Source of the DNA: Phycisphaerae bacterium
Lineage (GTDB): Bacteria; Planctomycetota; Phycisphaerae; Phycisphaerales; SM1A02
Assembly (NCBI GenBank): GCA_018663565.1
Contig: JABJQE010000228.1
Coordinates: forward strand, 1-11,383
Length of the DNA: 11,383 nt
Reading direction: 5' to 3'
Part shown: piece by piece, positions 1 through 6,958 of the stretch
Layout: each line of letters opens with the position of its first letter
How positions within the stretch are numbered: position 1 is the first letter of the stretch
Translations under genes and position numbers: made by a program
The notes under the pieces: generated by a model
What the model was told of the DNA's origin: nothing
What the model saw: only the letters and a program-made list of their open reading frames with translations
Databases searched by the model: none

Positions 1-1108
1 GGTGGAGACTCGGCATGTCGTCCTGGCCCTCTGGTAGCAGGCCGAGGGCGAAGAAACAGGCAGGGATCTTCTGTCCGTAGTACGAAAAGTCTTCGCCGCC
101 CATGACTGGGTCCATGGTGTGGACGTGATCGGCCCCAAACGTCAATTCTGAGACCTCTTTCCAGGTGGCGTGGGCTTCGGGGGCGTTGAAGGTGATGGGG
201 TAGCCCTCGTGCCACGTGATTTCAGCCGTGCACCCGTGGGCGGCCGCGACGCCATGGAGGATGCGTTCAAAGCCACTGTGAAGGGCCTCGCCGGCCTTAT
301 CATTGAGGAATCGGGTCGTACCCTGCAAGAACACCGATTCCGGAATGATATTATGGGTCGTTCCGCCTTCAACACGGGTGATCGACAAGACTCCGCCTTG
401 GATTGGATCAACCTGTCTCGAGACAACCTGCTGGGCAGATTGAATGACGGCCGCAGCCGCCGCAATGGGATCAATGCACAGATGCGGCATGGCCGCGTGC
501 CCGCCCTTGCCGGTGATTCTCGCCTCAAAGCCGTCCGCAGAGGCCAGAATCGGCCCTGGGCAGCTCGCGAGCAGCCCAAGATCGAGGGCTGGCCACCCGT
601 GGAGGCCGTAGATTGACGAGAGTGGCGGCCCCAGCACCGAGCCATCGAGGCAACCATCTTCGACCATCCGCTTGCCACCAGCGCCGCCTTCTTCTGCCGG
701 CTGGAAGAGCAGCGAGACTGGCCGGGGCAGCCCACCATTCTTGGCCATTGAGGCGAGGACCCGAGCCACGCCAATCAAGATAGTTGTGTGGCCGTCATGG
801 CCACATGCGTGCATGCGCCCTTCCGCCGTAGAGGCGTAGGGCAAGCCGGTCTGCTCAATAATCGGCAAGGCATCCATATCGGCGCGAAGGCCGATTGGGT
901 CGCCCTCGCCCCCTGGAATATGAGCTAAAACGCCGGTGCCTCCTGCGAGGCCGGCCTTGAATTCGACGCCCGCGGCGGTCAGCTCCCGCTGGACAACCTC
1001 GCTGGTGCGATGTTCTTCATAACTGAGTTCTGGATTGGCATGAAGATCGTGCCGGATGGCAATGAGATCTGCACGCTGCGATTCGATGAGAGTTTGGATC
1101 GTCGACAT
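1..1108 (-). CDS. M20 family metal-dependent amidohydrolase (N-acyl-amino-acid/hippurate hydrolase type), 3' end outside window
   Basis: Partial gene of 369 codons that runs off the left edge; probably only a short C-terminal tail is missing. Translated by hand from the ATG at 1108-1106. Seen: RHDLHANPELSYEE (19-32), RADMDALPI (75-83), the metal-binding block MHACGHDGH (99-107, with C102 and H104), QPAEEGGAGG (137-146, with the E139/E140 pair), GLHGWP (168-173), GKGGHAAMP at the start of the dimerisation domain (200-208), and GGEDFSYY (337-344). The last complete codon is H369 in MPSLH, which fits the conserved C-terminal metal ligand. Family knowledge: these cytoplasmic di-metal enzymes remove acyl groups from N-acyl amino acids such as hippurate or indole-acetyl conjugates; the substrate cannot be read from sequence. 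It is the last of four same-strand genes, 33 bp after the release-factor-like gene. No in-frame alternative start exists in that gap, and the Shine-Dalgarno is poor (CAGG directly before ATG), so translation may depend on upstream coupling. Confidence 0.93.
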   Translation of the reverse strand, partial: MSTIQTLIESQRADLIAIRHDLHANPELSYEEHRTSEVVQRELTAAGVEFKAGLAGGTGVLAHIPGGEGDPIGLRADMDALPIIEQTGLPYASTAEGRMHACGHDGHTTILIGVARVLASMAKNGGLPRPVSLLFQPAEEGGAGGKRMVEDGCLDGSVLGPPLSSIYGLHGWPALDLGLLASCPGPILASADGFEARITGKGGHAAMPHLCIDPIAAAAAVIQSAQQVVSRQVDPIQGGVLSITRVEGGTTHNIIPESVFLQGTTRFLNDKAGEALHSGFERILHGVAAAHGCTAEITWHEGYPITFNAPEAHATWKEVSELTFGADHVHTMDPVMGGEDFSYYGQKIPACFFALGLLPEGQDDMPSLH

Positions 1109-1141
1109 CCTGCAGATGGTACGCCCCGCTCGCCGGCCGCG

Positions 1142-1699
1142 CTACTTTCGCAGGAGATGCCAGCCCCGCGCCGCTCGTCCACGATTGACGCGCTCGAAGG
1201 CGCCTGCATCATGCCGGATCAGCCGCACGAGTTGCGACATCGTGACGTGAAGTGTTCCGGCGGCCCCCGCGACATCCCAGGCCCTCGCCTCGATCACATC
1301 CATGGCCTCGGAGAGCAGCGGCGGATAGTCTTTGTGCGTAGGGCTTACGGGGATCTTATTGCCTTGGCGGCGTTCTTCCCAGAGCTCGCTGCACTGGTAG
1401 TTGTTCGTGTCGACTCGTCGCCGAACTGCCCGCGCCAGTTTGAGCCGAAGTCGACGCCAAGCCACGCGTCGATTGTCTGCTTGACTGCGTCGCTCAGCGG
1501 CAATGATCTCTACCCCTGTTGGCATATGTTGCAGGTGCACGGCAGAATCGCGGCGATTGCGATGCTGCCCGCCCGGGCCACGCTGGCGTCCGAATGTTTC
1601 CTCGCACTCTCGCCGCAGCGAAGTCTCGTCGAGGGTCGACGGGTGGACGCCCTTGACCATGATGGGGGGGCGTGGTTGGGGCTTCTGTTCATCGCTCAT
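1142..1699 (-). CDS. Peptide chain release factor-like GGQ protein with C-terminal helical extension
   Basis: A protein of 185 aa. Residues about 16-110 form a class I release-factor catalytic domain: GVHPSTLDE, then GPGGQHRNRRDSAV (41-54), whose GGQ (43-45) is the tripeptide that triggers peptidyl-tRNA hydrolysis, then PTGVEIIAAERRSQADNRR (60-78). There is no room for the codon-recognition domain of RF1/RF2 (PxT/SPF), so it resembles ArfB-like rescue factors in lacking stop-codon reading. Instead of a short basic ArfB tail it has a module at about 120-185: THKDYPPLL, then EAMDVIEARAWDVAGAAG and MSQLVRLI (a possible helix-turn-helix-like pair), then a basic end, NRGRAARGWHLLRK. The start is the ATG at 1699, which overlaps the tsaD stop as ATGA; the open frame continues upstream only inside tsaD. 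A run of seven C on the coding strand (1664-1670) lies near the N terminus. The catalytic family is clear; a role in ribosome rescue is inference, and the tail's role is unknown. Confidence 0.9.
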   Translation of the reverse strand: MSDEQKPQPRPPIMVKGVHPSTLDETSLRRECEETFGRQRGPGGQHRNRRDSAVHLQHMPTGVEIIAAERRSQADNRRVAWRRLRLKLARAVRRRVDTNNYQCSELWEERRQGNKIPVSPTHKDYPPLLSEAMDVIEARAWDVAGAAGTLHVTMSQLVRLIRHDAGAFERVNRGRAARGWHLLRK

Positions 1700-2754
1700 G
1701 ATGTCTGCATCCCAAGGGGAAGTTTTGCCGTGGCTTGAAGATCCCAGGACGCCGTTCGTCCCACAGCGAGCATATGTCCGCCGAGCCCGGCGATCATCGC
1801 CGCGTTGTCGATGCAGTACCGCATCGGCGGTATGCGAAGCGTTGCGCCATGTCGACTGGCACATTCGCCCAGTCTGTCTCGGAGCATTGTGTTGGCCAAG
1901 ACTCCGCCGCCGCCACAGAGACTCACAACTGGCGCGTCCTGCATGGCCTCGTCAACCCCGCGAACCAAGGCCGAGATCGCGGCGTGTTGAAAACTCGCTG
2001 CGAGGTCAGCTCGCCGCGATGGGGTGACGTCACTGAGCGTCCGCGGGAAGCGGGAGTCTCGGCCGCGGCCAACTGGATTCCCCCGTGTCGCGTAGAGCAG
2101 GGCGGTCTTGAGGCCGGCGAATGAGAATCCGAATCGGTTGCCGCGAAGCCGCGAGATAGGCAAGGCGACGGCTTTTTCGTCGCCCGCCTCAGCGAGTTTC
2201 TCAATAGCCGGGCCGCCTGGATACCCCGCCTCGAGCAGGGTTGCAGCCTTATCGAAGGCCTCACCGACGGCGTCATCGATAGTCGATCCGATCAAGGTGG
2301 CTTCCATGGTGGCGTCTTGTCTGTACATCGCAGTGTGTCCGCCCGATGCAATGAGCGAGAGTGATGGGAAGTCAATCGGGGCGTTGTCGAGCGATGGCGC
2401 ATGCAGGTGTGCAAGCAAGTGATGCACGCCAACGAGCGGAATACCAAGACTCCAGGCAAGGGCTTTAGCCGCGCTGACGCCAACGAGCAGGGAGCCAATG
2501 AGGCCAGGCGCATGCCCGACCGCTACGGCATCAATGTCCTTGAGCGTGACGTCCGCTTCGCGAAGGGCCTCTTCGATGACTGGCATGAGCCGCTCGGTGT
2601 GGGCGCGGCTTGCGATCTCGGGCACGACGCCGGCAAAGCGTTCGTGCAGATCATGCTGGGTTGCGACGACGCTGCTCAGTACTGAGCGTGAATCGTCAAC
2701 AATGGCCGCGGCGGACTCATCGCAGCTCGACTCAATTCCGAGAATCAATGGCAT
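1696..2754 (-). CDS. tsaD: tRNA N6-adenosine threonylcarbamoyltransferase TsaD
   Basis: A protein of 352 aa, the full usual length for the Gcp/Kae1/TsaD family. It transfers threonylcarbamoyl from threonylcarbamoyl-AMP to A37 of ANN-decoding tRNAs (t6A) in the cytoplasm; in bacteria it works with TsaB, TsaE and TsaC/Sua5, none of which are in this window. Seen: N-terminal GIESSCDES (6-14), PEIASRAH (45-52), GPGL-type APGLIGSLLVG (82-92), metal-binding HxxxH at H112 and H116 within VHHLLAHLHA, SGGHT (137-141), the DDAVGEAFDKAATLL segment, CGGGGVLANTMLR near the C terminus, and YCIDNAAMIAGLG carrying the conserved metal-ligand Asp. The start is ATG at 2754, 17 bp after the protease stop; its Shine-Dalgarno is weak, so coupling is likely. 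The stop overlaps the next gene's ATG as ATGA. Confidence 0.98.
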   Translation of the reverse strand: MPLILGIESSCDESAAAIVDDSRSVLSSVVATQHDLHERFAGVVPEIASRAHTERLMPVIEEALREADVTLKDIDAVAVGHAPGLIGSLLVGVSAAKALAWSLGIPLVGVHHLLAHLHAPSLDNAPIDFPSLSLIASGGHTAMYRQDATMEATLIGSTIDDAVGEAFDKAATLLEAGYPGGPAIEKLAEAGDEKAVALPISRLRGNRFGFSFAGLKTALLYATRGNPVGRGRDSRFPRTLSDVTPSRRADLAASFQHAAISALVRGVDEAMQDAPVVSLCGGGGVLANTMLRDRLGECASRHGATLRIPPMRYCIDNAAMIAGLGGHMLAVGRTASWDLQATAKLPLGMQTS

Positions 2755-2771
2755 CAGTGGGCTCGCTGAAG

Positions 2772-4448
2772 TCAGCTCGCGTCCGGGTCAGCCTCGGACT
2801 CAGCCTTGGCATCGCCAACGGGTTCAAGCCGCACGGACTCTAGGCTGAGTCGGATGTTCTGACCCTCGCCAATTCGCCATGTTCCGATGACTTCGCCACC
2901 GCGACCGCGGAGTGTGATTTCAGCGCCATTGATGTCGACGTCATCCGAGAGACCAATGAGGCCCCGATCGACCGTTTCCTCGCTTCCCTGCAGTTGTTTG
3001 ATGTCATCGTGTAGTTCTCCAAGGTGGCGATAGATGGTTTCGCGACGATCGAGGGCGGCATCGAGTTCGGCCTGCAGTGGGGGGAAGGCGGTATCGGTGT
3101 CTTCCTCAAGCGTTGGCCACGCTCCATGATCATGATGGTGGACCAGCAGATCGTTGGCCTCGGCGAGGGCTTCGTCAAGCAAGGTGTCTCGAATCCAGGC
3201 CGAATCGAGTTGTTCTGGCGCGGCGGGTTCTTCGTCCATGATCGCTTCGAACTGCCAGCGAGCCTCCAGTCGGTCACGCATTTCTTCGAAGTTCTCGGGC
3301 ACGACGCAGCCTTGTGAGGGATCAACGCCCCAGTCGGCTTCGGGCTGGTCTTCATGGCGATGAATATTGCGGCCGTTGGGCAAGTAGTAGTGGGCCGTGG
3401 TGAACTTCAGCATGCCGTGGTCACCCTCGAGCGGGCGAACCTCTTGGACCGAACCCTTACCGAAGGACCGCTCGCCAACGATGAGGCCGCGGTTGTTGTC
3501 TCCGAGAGCGCCAGCCACGATTTCGCTTGCTGAAGCGGAGTTCTCATCAACGAGCACCACAATGGCCACATCTTCAAGTGGATGGCCACGGCGTGCTGCA
3601 TAGACGCGACGCTCAGCCGCCCGGTCCGGGCGATCCGCGGCAATCGAGACAATGTCGCCTTCGGCGAGGAAGAGATCAGACATCGCGACAGCTGCAGGGA
3701 GGGCGCCGCCCGGATTGGAGCGGAGATCGAGCACCAGTCCCTCAAGCGTGCCAGCAGCCACGAGCGGGGCGAGTGACTCGATCATCTGCGGGACTGTGTC
3801 CTGTGTGAATTGACTTACGCGGATATAGGCGCTGCCACGTTCCGGGTCCATGAGGTGCTGCCACGATTGGTCGCGGCGGATCAGCCCTGCGGTCGTGGGG
3901 GCCTTGATGGCACCTCGCGTGACTTCAAGCCACTCTTCTTCGTCATTCGTGTGCTGCACGAGCACCTTGACCGTCGAGCCAGGCTCGCCCATGAGGTGAT
4001 CGATGCAATCTTGAATTGGCTTGTCCAGGGTGTCGAATTCACCGATCTTGAGCACCATGTCGCCTGATTTGATGCCGGCTGCTAGGGCGGGTGAATCCTC
4101 CATAGGCGAGAGAATCTTGAGCCGGCCATCGACACCGCGGACATGGGCGCCAATGCCGACGTAGTGGCCGCTGAGGTCTTTTTGGAATTCGTCGGCATGG
4201 GCTGGAGCCACGTAGACGGTGTAGGGGTCGTCCAAACTATCCACGAGGGCCTTCAGGATGGCCTCCTGCATGGCTTCCTCGTCTGGCGACTCGACGTAAC
4301 GATTCATCAGCATGGCCCGGGCGTCGATGACTGGTCCGAACCAGTCATAATTCCGAGCGCGGCCAGCGATCGCAGCGGGCAGCTCAATGGCCAGCAAGCC
4401 TACGAGGGCGAGGAGCAATACTGGTGGAATGATTTGTCTGATATTCAT
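2772..4448 (-). CDS. S41 family C-terminal processing protease (Ctp/Tsp-like), membrane-anchored
   Basis: A protein of 558 aa. The N terminus has one hydrophobic segment (about 7-28, ending LPAAIAG), either a signal peptide or an anchor, placing the enzyme outside the cytoplasmic membrane. A PDZ domain spans about 90-180 (HYVGIGAHV; SPALAAGIKSGDMVLKI). The catalytic domain runs about 185-365: VLDLRSNPGG (239-248), ENSASASEIVAGALGD (302-317) with nucleophile S306, and GERSFGKGSVQEV (325-337) with general-base K331. The S306 to K331 spacing of 25 equals that of E. coli Tsp (S430/K455). YLPNGRNIH follows. Residues about 385-558 extend beyond the core: acidic, helical, a coiled-coil-like stretch near 458-488, then a beta-rich end. 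Family role: trimming or degrading periplasmic proteins from their C termini. The start is ATG 4448 with a GAGGT Shine-Dalgarno 9 nt upstream. It is the first gene of the leftward operon, divergent from hflX. Confidence 0.96.
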   Translation of the reverse strand: MNIRQIIPPVLLLALVGLLAIELPAAIAGRARNYDWFGPVIDARAMLMNRYVESPDEEAMQEAILKALVDSLDDPYTVYVAPAHADEFQKDLSGHYVGIGAHVRGVDGRLKILSPMEDSPALAAGIKSGDMVLKIGEFDTLDKPIQDCIDHLMGEPGSTVKVLVQHTNDEEEWLEVTRGAIKAPTTAGLIRRDQSWQHLMDPERGSAYIRVSQFTQDTVPQMIESLAPLVAAGTLEGLVLDLRSNPGGALPAAVAMSDLFLAEGDIVSIAADRPDRAAERRVYAARRGHPLEDVAIVVLVDENSASASEIVAGALGDNNRGLIVGERSFGKGSVQEVRPLEGDHGMLKFTTAHYYLPNGRNIHRHEDQPEADWGVDPSQGCVVPENFEEMRDRLEARWQFEAIMDEEPAAPEQLDSAWIRDTLLDEALAEANDLLVHHHDHGAWPTLEEDTDTAFPPLQAELDAALDRRETIYRHLGELHDDIKQLQGSEETVDRGLIGLSDDVDINGAEITLRGRGGEVIGTWRIGEGQNIRLSLESVRLEPVGDAKAESEADPDAS

Positions 4449-4470
4449 GGGTGCTATACCTCAAGGGGTT

Positions 4471-4488
4471 GTATTCCTGTCAGAATAC
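4471..4488. repeat. Perfect inverted repeat GTATTC-N6-GAATAC (candidate operator or leader hairpin)
   Basis: Both 6-bp arms match exactly around the 6-nt spacer ctgtca. The element begins 23 bp from the protease ATG and ends 87 bp before the hflX ATG. It could be a dimeric regulator site or a small hairpin in the protease leader; the sequence alone does not decide between them. Confidence 0.4.
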
Positions 4489-4555
4489 GAACCAGATTCT
4501 TTCCCGGTTCTGATTTGATCTCGACGGGAGGGAATGCTCATCCTATCCAGCAAGC

Positions 4556-4560
4556 GGAGG
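4556..4560 (+). promoter_or_regulatory. Candidate Shine-Dalgarno of hflX with long spacing
   Basis: GGAGG lies 14 nt before the ATG at 4575, longer than the usual 5-9 nt. An in-frame TAA at 4566-4568 excludes any earlier start, and the next ATG (4584) is even farther away. The site may be weak, or not the real one. Confidence 0.4.
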
Positions 4561-4574
4561 CCTCGTAACGACCG

Positions 4575-5990
4575 ATGTCCGAAATGCAGCGTGAGCAACT
4601 CAAAGTCGCGCAGGAAATGGCTGTGCTCGTTGCGGTGCAGTTCCCGCGTCCCAAACTAGCCCTTGAGGATCGGCTGGCCGAATTGCAGTCGCTCGCCGAG
4701 ACGGCCGGGGCCACTGTGGTGGGCATCCTGTCTCAGAAGCGGTACAAGCCAGTGGGGCGGACCTTCCTCGGCAAGGGCAAGGTCGAAGAGCTAGGAAAAC
4801 TCGTTGAAATGACCAAGGCCACCTTGGTGATCTTCGATCATGATCTCGCGCCTGCCCAGATTCGCAATATCGAACAGATGCTCTCCGTCAAGGTGATTGA
4901 CCGAAGCGAGTTGATCCTCGACATCTTCGCTCGCAGAGCCAGCACGCACGCGGCCAAGTTGCAAGTTGAAATCGCTCAACTCGAATACACCTACCCACGA
5001 CTCCGAGCGATGTGGGATCACCTTGGTCAAGTAACGGGCGGCGCGCCGGTCGGTATCGGCACGCGTGGGCCTGGCGAGCAGCAACTCGAGATTGACCGGC
5101 GGTTGGTTCAGAAGCGACTCACCCGGTTGAAGAAGGAACTCGATGGCATTCACGCTCGAATGGAACGTGAAGTGCTACACCGAAACGAGGACCACTACAC
5201 CGTCGGACTCGTCGGATACACAAACGCGGGCAAGTCGAGCTTGTTCAATGCGCTCACGTCCGGTGGTGCCTATGCCAACGACAAGTTGTTTGCAACACTA
5301 TCGACGCGGGTCGAGCAGTGGGGGTTGACCGATGGCAACAACGTCTTGCTCAGTGATACGGTTGGGTTCATTCGAGATCTGCCTCATCATCTTGTTGCAT
5401 CATTCAGATCGACGCTCGAAGAGACGGTGCAGTGCCAACTGCTGCTTGTTGTAGTTGACGTGTCAGACCCAACGGCCCGCCAGCAATTCAGCGCCGTTTT
5501 GGAAACACTCGATGACATTGGCGCAACTGAGCAACCTCGGCAGTTGGTGCTCAACAAGATTGACCGACTTGGTCATGCCGACGAAATGCTGTTGTGGCTT
5601 CGCGAGCATCCAGACGCGTTGCTCGTGAGCGCCGAATCTCGGGAGGGCCTTGATCGACTTGCTGAGATTGTGCGAACCCACGCCATTGGCCCTGAATTGC
5701 AACTCAATATCACCGTGGCCACGAGCGACTCGAAGGCGGTCATGTTTCTTGAGCGTCGCACACCTGTCGAAGACCGCATGTATGGCGACGGCGTGGTGAC
5801 TATTAAGACGACGCTTGGCGTGCGGCAGGCTCAACAACTGAACTCGATTGCACAGCGTGTTCTGATCGACGGCACGCCGCTTGGGGAATTGATGGAGTCG
5901 TTGTGGCCGCCTGCTGCGATCCTCGGCGATACGTGCCGCATACCGCCGCACCAACTGCAAGATGAGCAGGTGCGATGGGTCGCCCCATGA
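4575..5990 (+). CDS. hflX: GTPase HflX (ribosome-splitting GTPase)
   Basis: A protein of 471 aa, somewhat long for the family. Its N-terminal HflX domain (about 15-205) carries the signature GRTFLGKGKVEEL (61-73), FDHDLAPAQIRNIE (87-100), VIDRSELILDIFARRA (107-122) and GTRGPGEQQLEIDRR (162-176). The G domain has G1 GYTNAGKSS (214-222), G2 FATL (239-242), G3 DTVGF (261-265) followed by IRDLPHHLVASFRSTLEE, G4 NKID (327-330) and G5 VSAES (351-355). After FATL the usual DPTTR-like segment reads STRVEQW, a modest divergence. A C-terminal domain follows to residue 471. Family knowledge: HflX binds the 50S subunit near the peptidyl-transferase centre and splits stalled or heat-stressed 70S ribosomes using GTP. 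It is the first gene of the rightward operon; its stop overlaps the next ATG as ATGA. Confidence 0.97.
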   Translation: MSEMQREQLKVAQEMAVLVAVQFPRPKLALEDRLAELQSLAETAGATVVGILSQKRYKPVGRTFLGKGKVEELGKLVEMTKATLVIFDHDLAPAQIRNIEQMLSVKVIDRSELILDIFARRASTHAAKLQVEIAQLEYTYPRLRAMWDHLGQVTGGAPVGIGTRGPGEQQLEIDRRLVQKRLTRLKKELDGIHARMEREVLHRNEDHYTVGLVGYTNAGKSSLFNALTSGGAYANDKLFATLSTRVEQWGLTDGNNVLLSDTVGFIRDLPHHLVASFRSTLEETVQCQLLLVVVDVSDPTARQQFSAVLETLDDIGATEQPRQLVLNKIDRLGHADEMLLWLREHPDALLVSAESREGLDRLAEIVRTHAIGPELQLNITVATSDSKAVMFLERRTPVEDRMYGDGVVTIKTTLGVRQAQQLNSIAQRVLIDGTPLGELMESLWPPAAILGDTCRIPPHQLQDEQVRWVAP

Positions 5991-6943
5991 ACGAGTCAGC
6001 GCAGGGGCTCGACCGATTTCAAGACGAACTTGATCCCGAGTTGCTTGCGCGTGTTCGAAACTGGAGTTCGATTGCAGGACTTTCGGATCTTCTCGAGTCG
6101 TTGCGAGTGCAAGGCAGACATCGTCGCTTTCTTGATTTGTGGGTTGAAGCCATGGTGGCTGATCGATTGCATCGTGCTGGCTGCGAACTCGCGACCGAGG
6201 TGGAAACGCCGGCCGGCCGTACGTGTGACTTTCGCGTTCGTCACGGTGGGCGTGAGTGGTTTCTCCATGTCAAGCGACTGGACGAGGGCAATCACGGTCA
6301 TCGTCGACTCAGTATTTCGCCGCGGCTTCGTGTGCTCGAGCACATCGAGCGGCCGTTCATCGTTCGGGTGCGGTGGGCCGAAGATCTTGAAGACGAACTC
6401 ATGCAAGAACTCGTCGTGCGGGCGAGCACCTTCCTTGAGATGGCTAGGATCGGTGATGAACTGACTGTCCGCGATGAATCCGGGCTCGAGATTGGCGCGA
6501 TTCGTGTTATTGGGCCGTGGGAAGGCAAGACGATTTCGCTCGCGATCGGGCTGCCCGATGGATTCATTGATGAGACTGCTCGTATCCGGAGGTTGCTCGA
6601 TAAGGCCTACCGGCAGTTCATGCCGCGAGCCGAGAACGTGATTCTGCTCGTTGGAAACCGGCCGGACGACATCGTGGACTTCGAATCAGCCCTGCTTGGA
6701 GCGAATGAGGAGCGTTGGGATGCCCATCCCGGCCGGGCCGGGCAGGCCGCCATTGGCCGAGCCGAAGACGGGTTCTGGGCTGGCCTGAGTCGCCCCGATT
6801 CAACACTTTGTGGATGGTGCGACGTACAACCATCTTCTCCGGACTTGCAAGCAGGACTGTATTTCCGCGATGATCCCGCTCCCGACACCGAGTTGTCGGG
6901 AATGGTCTCACAACTGCTGGGCGACGGGGCCCAAAATCACTGA
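5987..6943 (+). CDS. Hypothetical protein, possible degenerate PD-(D/E)XK-like nuclease fold, coupled to hflX
   Basis: Not recognised as a named family. A protein of 318 aa from the ATG at 5987, whose first bases overlap the hflX stop (ATGA); an in-frame ATG at 5975 would add four residues and sits 4 nt after a GAGCAGG, so the start is uncertain. An N-terminal helical stretch contains LWVEAMVADRLHRAG, followed by CDFRVRH and EWFLHVKRLD. The spacing E54, D81 and H94-V-K96 copies the helix-E, strand-D, strand-(D/E)xK order of the PD-(D/E)XK nuclease superfamily, with His where Asp/Glu is expected. Later features are NVILLVGNRPDDIVDFESALL (about 217-237), a hydrophobic strand plus acidic helix, and AGLYFRDDPAPD near the end. 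No signal peptide or membrane segment is visible, so it is probably cytoplasmic. Position implies a role tied to HflX or stalled-ribosome handling; this is inference. It may be catalytically dead or a binding protein. Confidence 0.85.
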   Translation: MNESAQGLDRFQDELDPELLARVRNWSSIAGLSDLLESLRVQGRHRRFLDLWVEAMVADRLHRAGCELATEVETPAGRTCDFRVRHGGREWFLHVKRLDEGNHGHRRLSISPRLRVLEHIERPFIVRVRWAEDLEDELMQELVVRASTFLEMARIGDELTVRDESGLEIGAIRVIGPWEGKTISLAIGLPDGFIDETARIRRLLDKAYRQFMPRAENVILLVGNRPDDIVDFESALLGANEERWDAHPGRAGQAAIGRAEDGFWAGLSRPDSTLCGWCDVQPSSPDLQAGLYFRDDPAPDTELSGMVSQLLGDGAQNH

Positions 6944-6948
6944 TCGAA

Positions 6949-6953
6949 GAGGA
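6949..6953 (+). promoter_or_regulatory. Shine-Dalgarno of the M29 aminopeptidase gene
   Basis: GAGGA (within GAAGAGGA) sits 5 nt before the ATG at 6959, in the 15-bp gap after the preceding stop. It supports 6959 over the second in-frame ATG at residue 6. Confidence 0.65.
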
Positions 6954-6958
6954 TTGCG

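Larger units (their letters stand above)
4449..4574. promoter_or_regulatory. Divergent intergenic region between the S41 protease gene and hflX
   Basis: These 126 bp separate two outward-facing operons and must hold or follow both promoters. They contain a perfect 6-bp inverted repeat (4471-4488) and alternative overlapping repeats: TCAGAA 4480-4485 with TTCTGA 4508-4513, and GAACC 4489-4493 with GGTTC 4506-4510. The leftward gene has its Shine-Dalgarno at 4458-4462. No convincing -35/-10 pair was found on either strand, so exact promoters are not called. Confidence 0.5.

Noticed and set aside
142..774. 210-codon minus-strand open frame
   Set aside because: It is out of frame with the M20 amidohydrolase, whose metal-binding motifs are intact across the same bases on the same strand.
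1010..1738. 242-codon plus-strand open frame
   Set aside because: It is antisense to the amidohydrolase and GGQ genes, both supported by family motifs, and its translation has no recognisable domain.
1700..1864. Upstream extension of the GGQ gene (start at 1864, 240 aa)
   Set aside because: The extra 55 residues lie wholly inside tsaD in another frame and match nothing; the ATG at 1699 gives the ATGA overlap and a normal family N terminus.
4449..4574. Sigma-70 promoters for the two divergent operons
   Set aside because: Several weak hexamers were tried on both strands, but none gave an acceptable -35/-10 pair with 16-18 bp spacing.
5237..5330. Possible loss of the HflX G2 Thr (segment STRVEQW in place of DPTTR)
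   Set aside because: Compared with the Obg-HflX superfamily, the functional G2 Thr is the one in FATL, which is present; the change is a tolerable local divergence.
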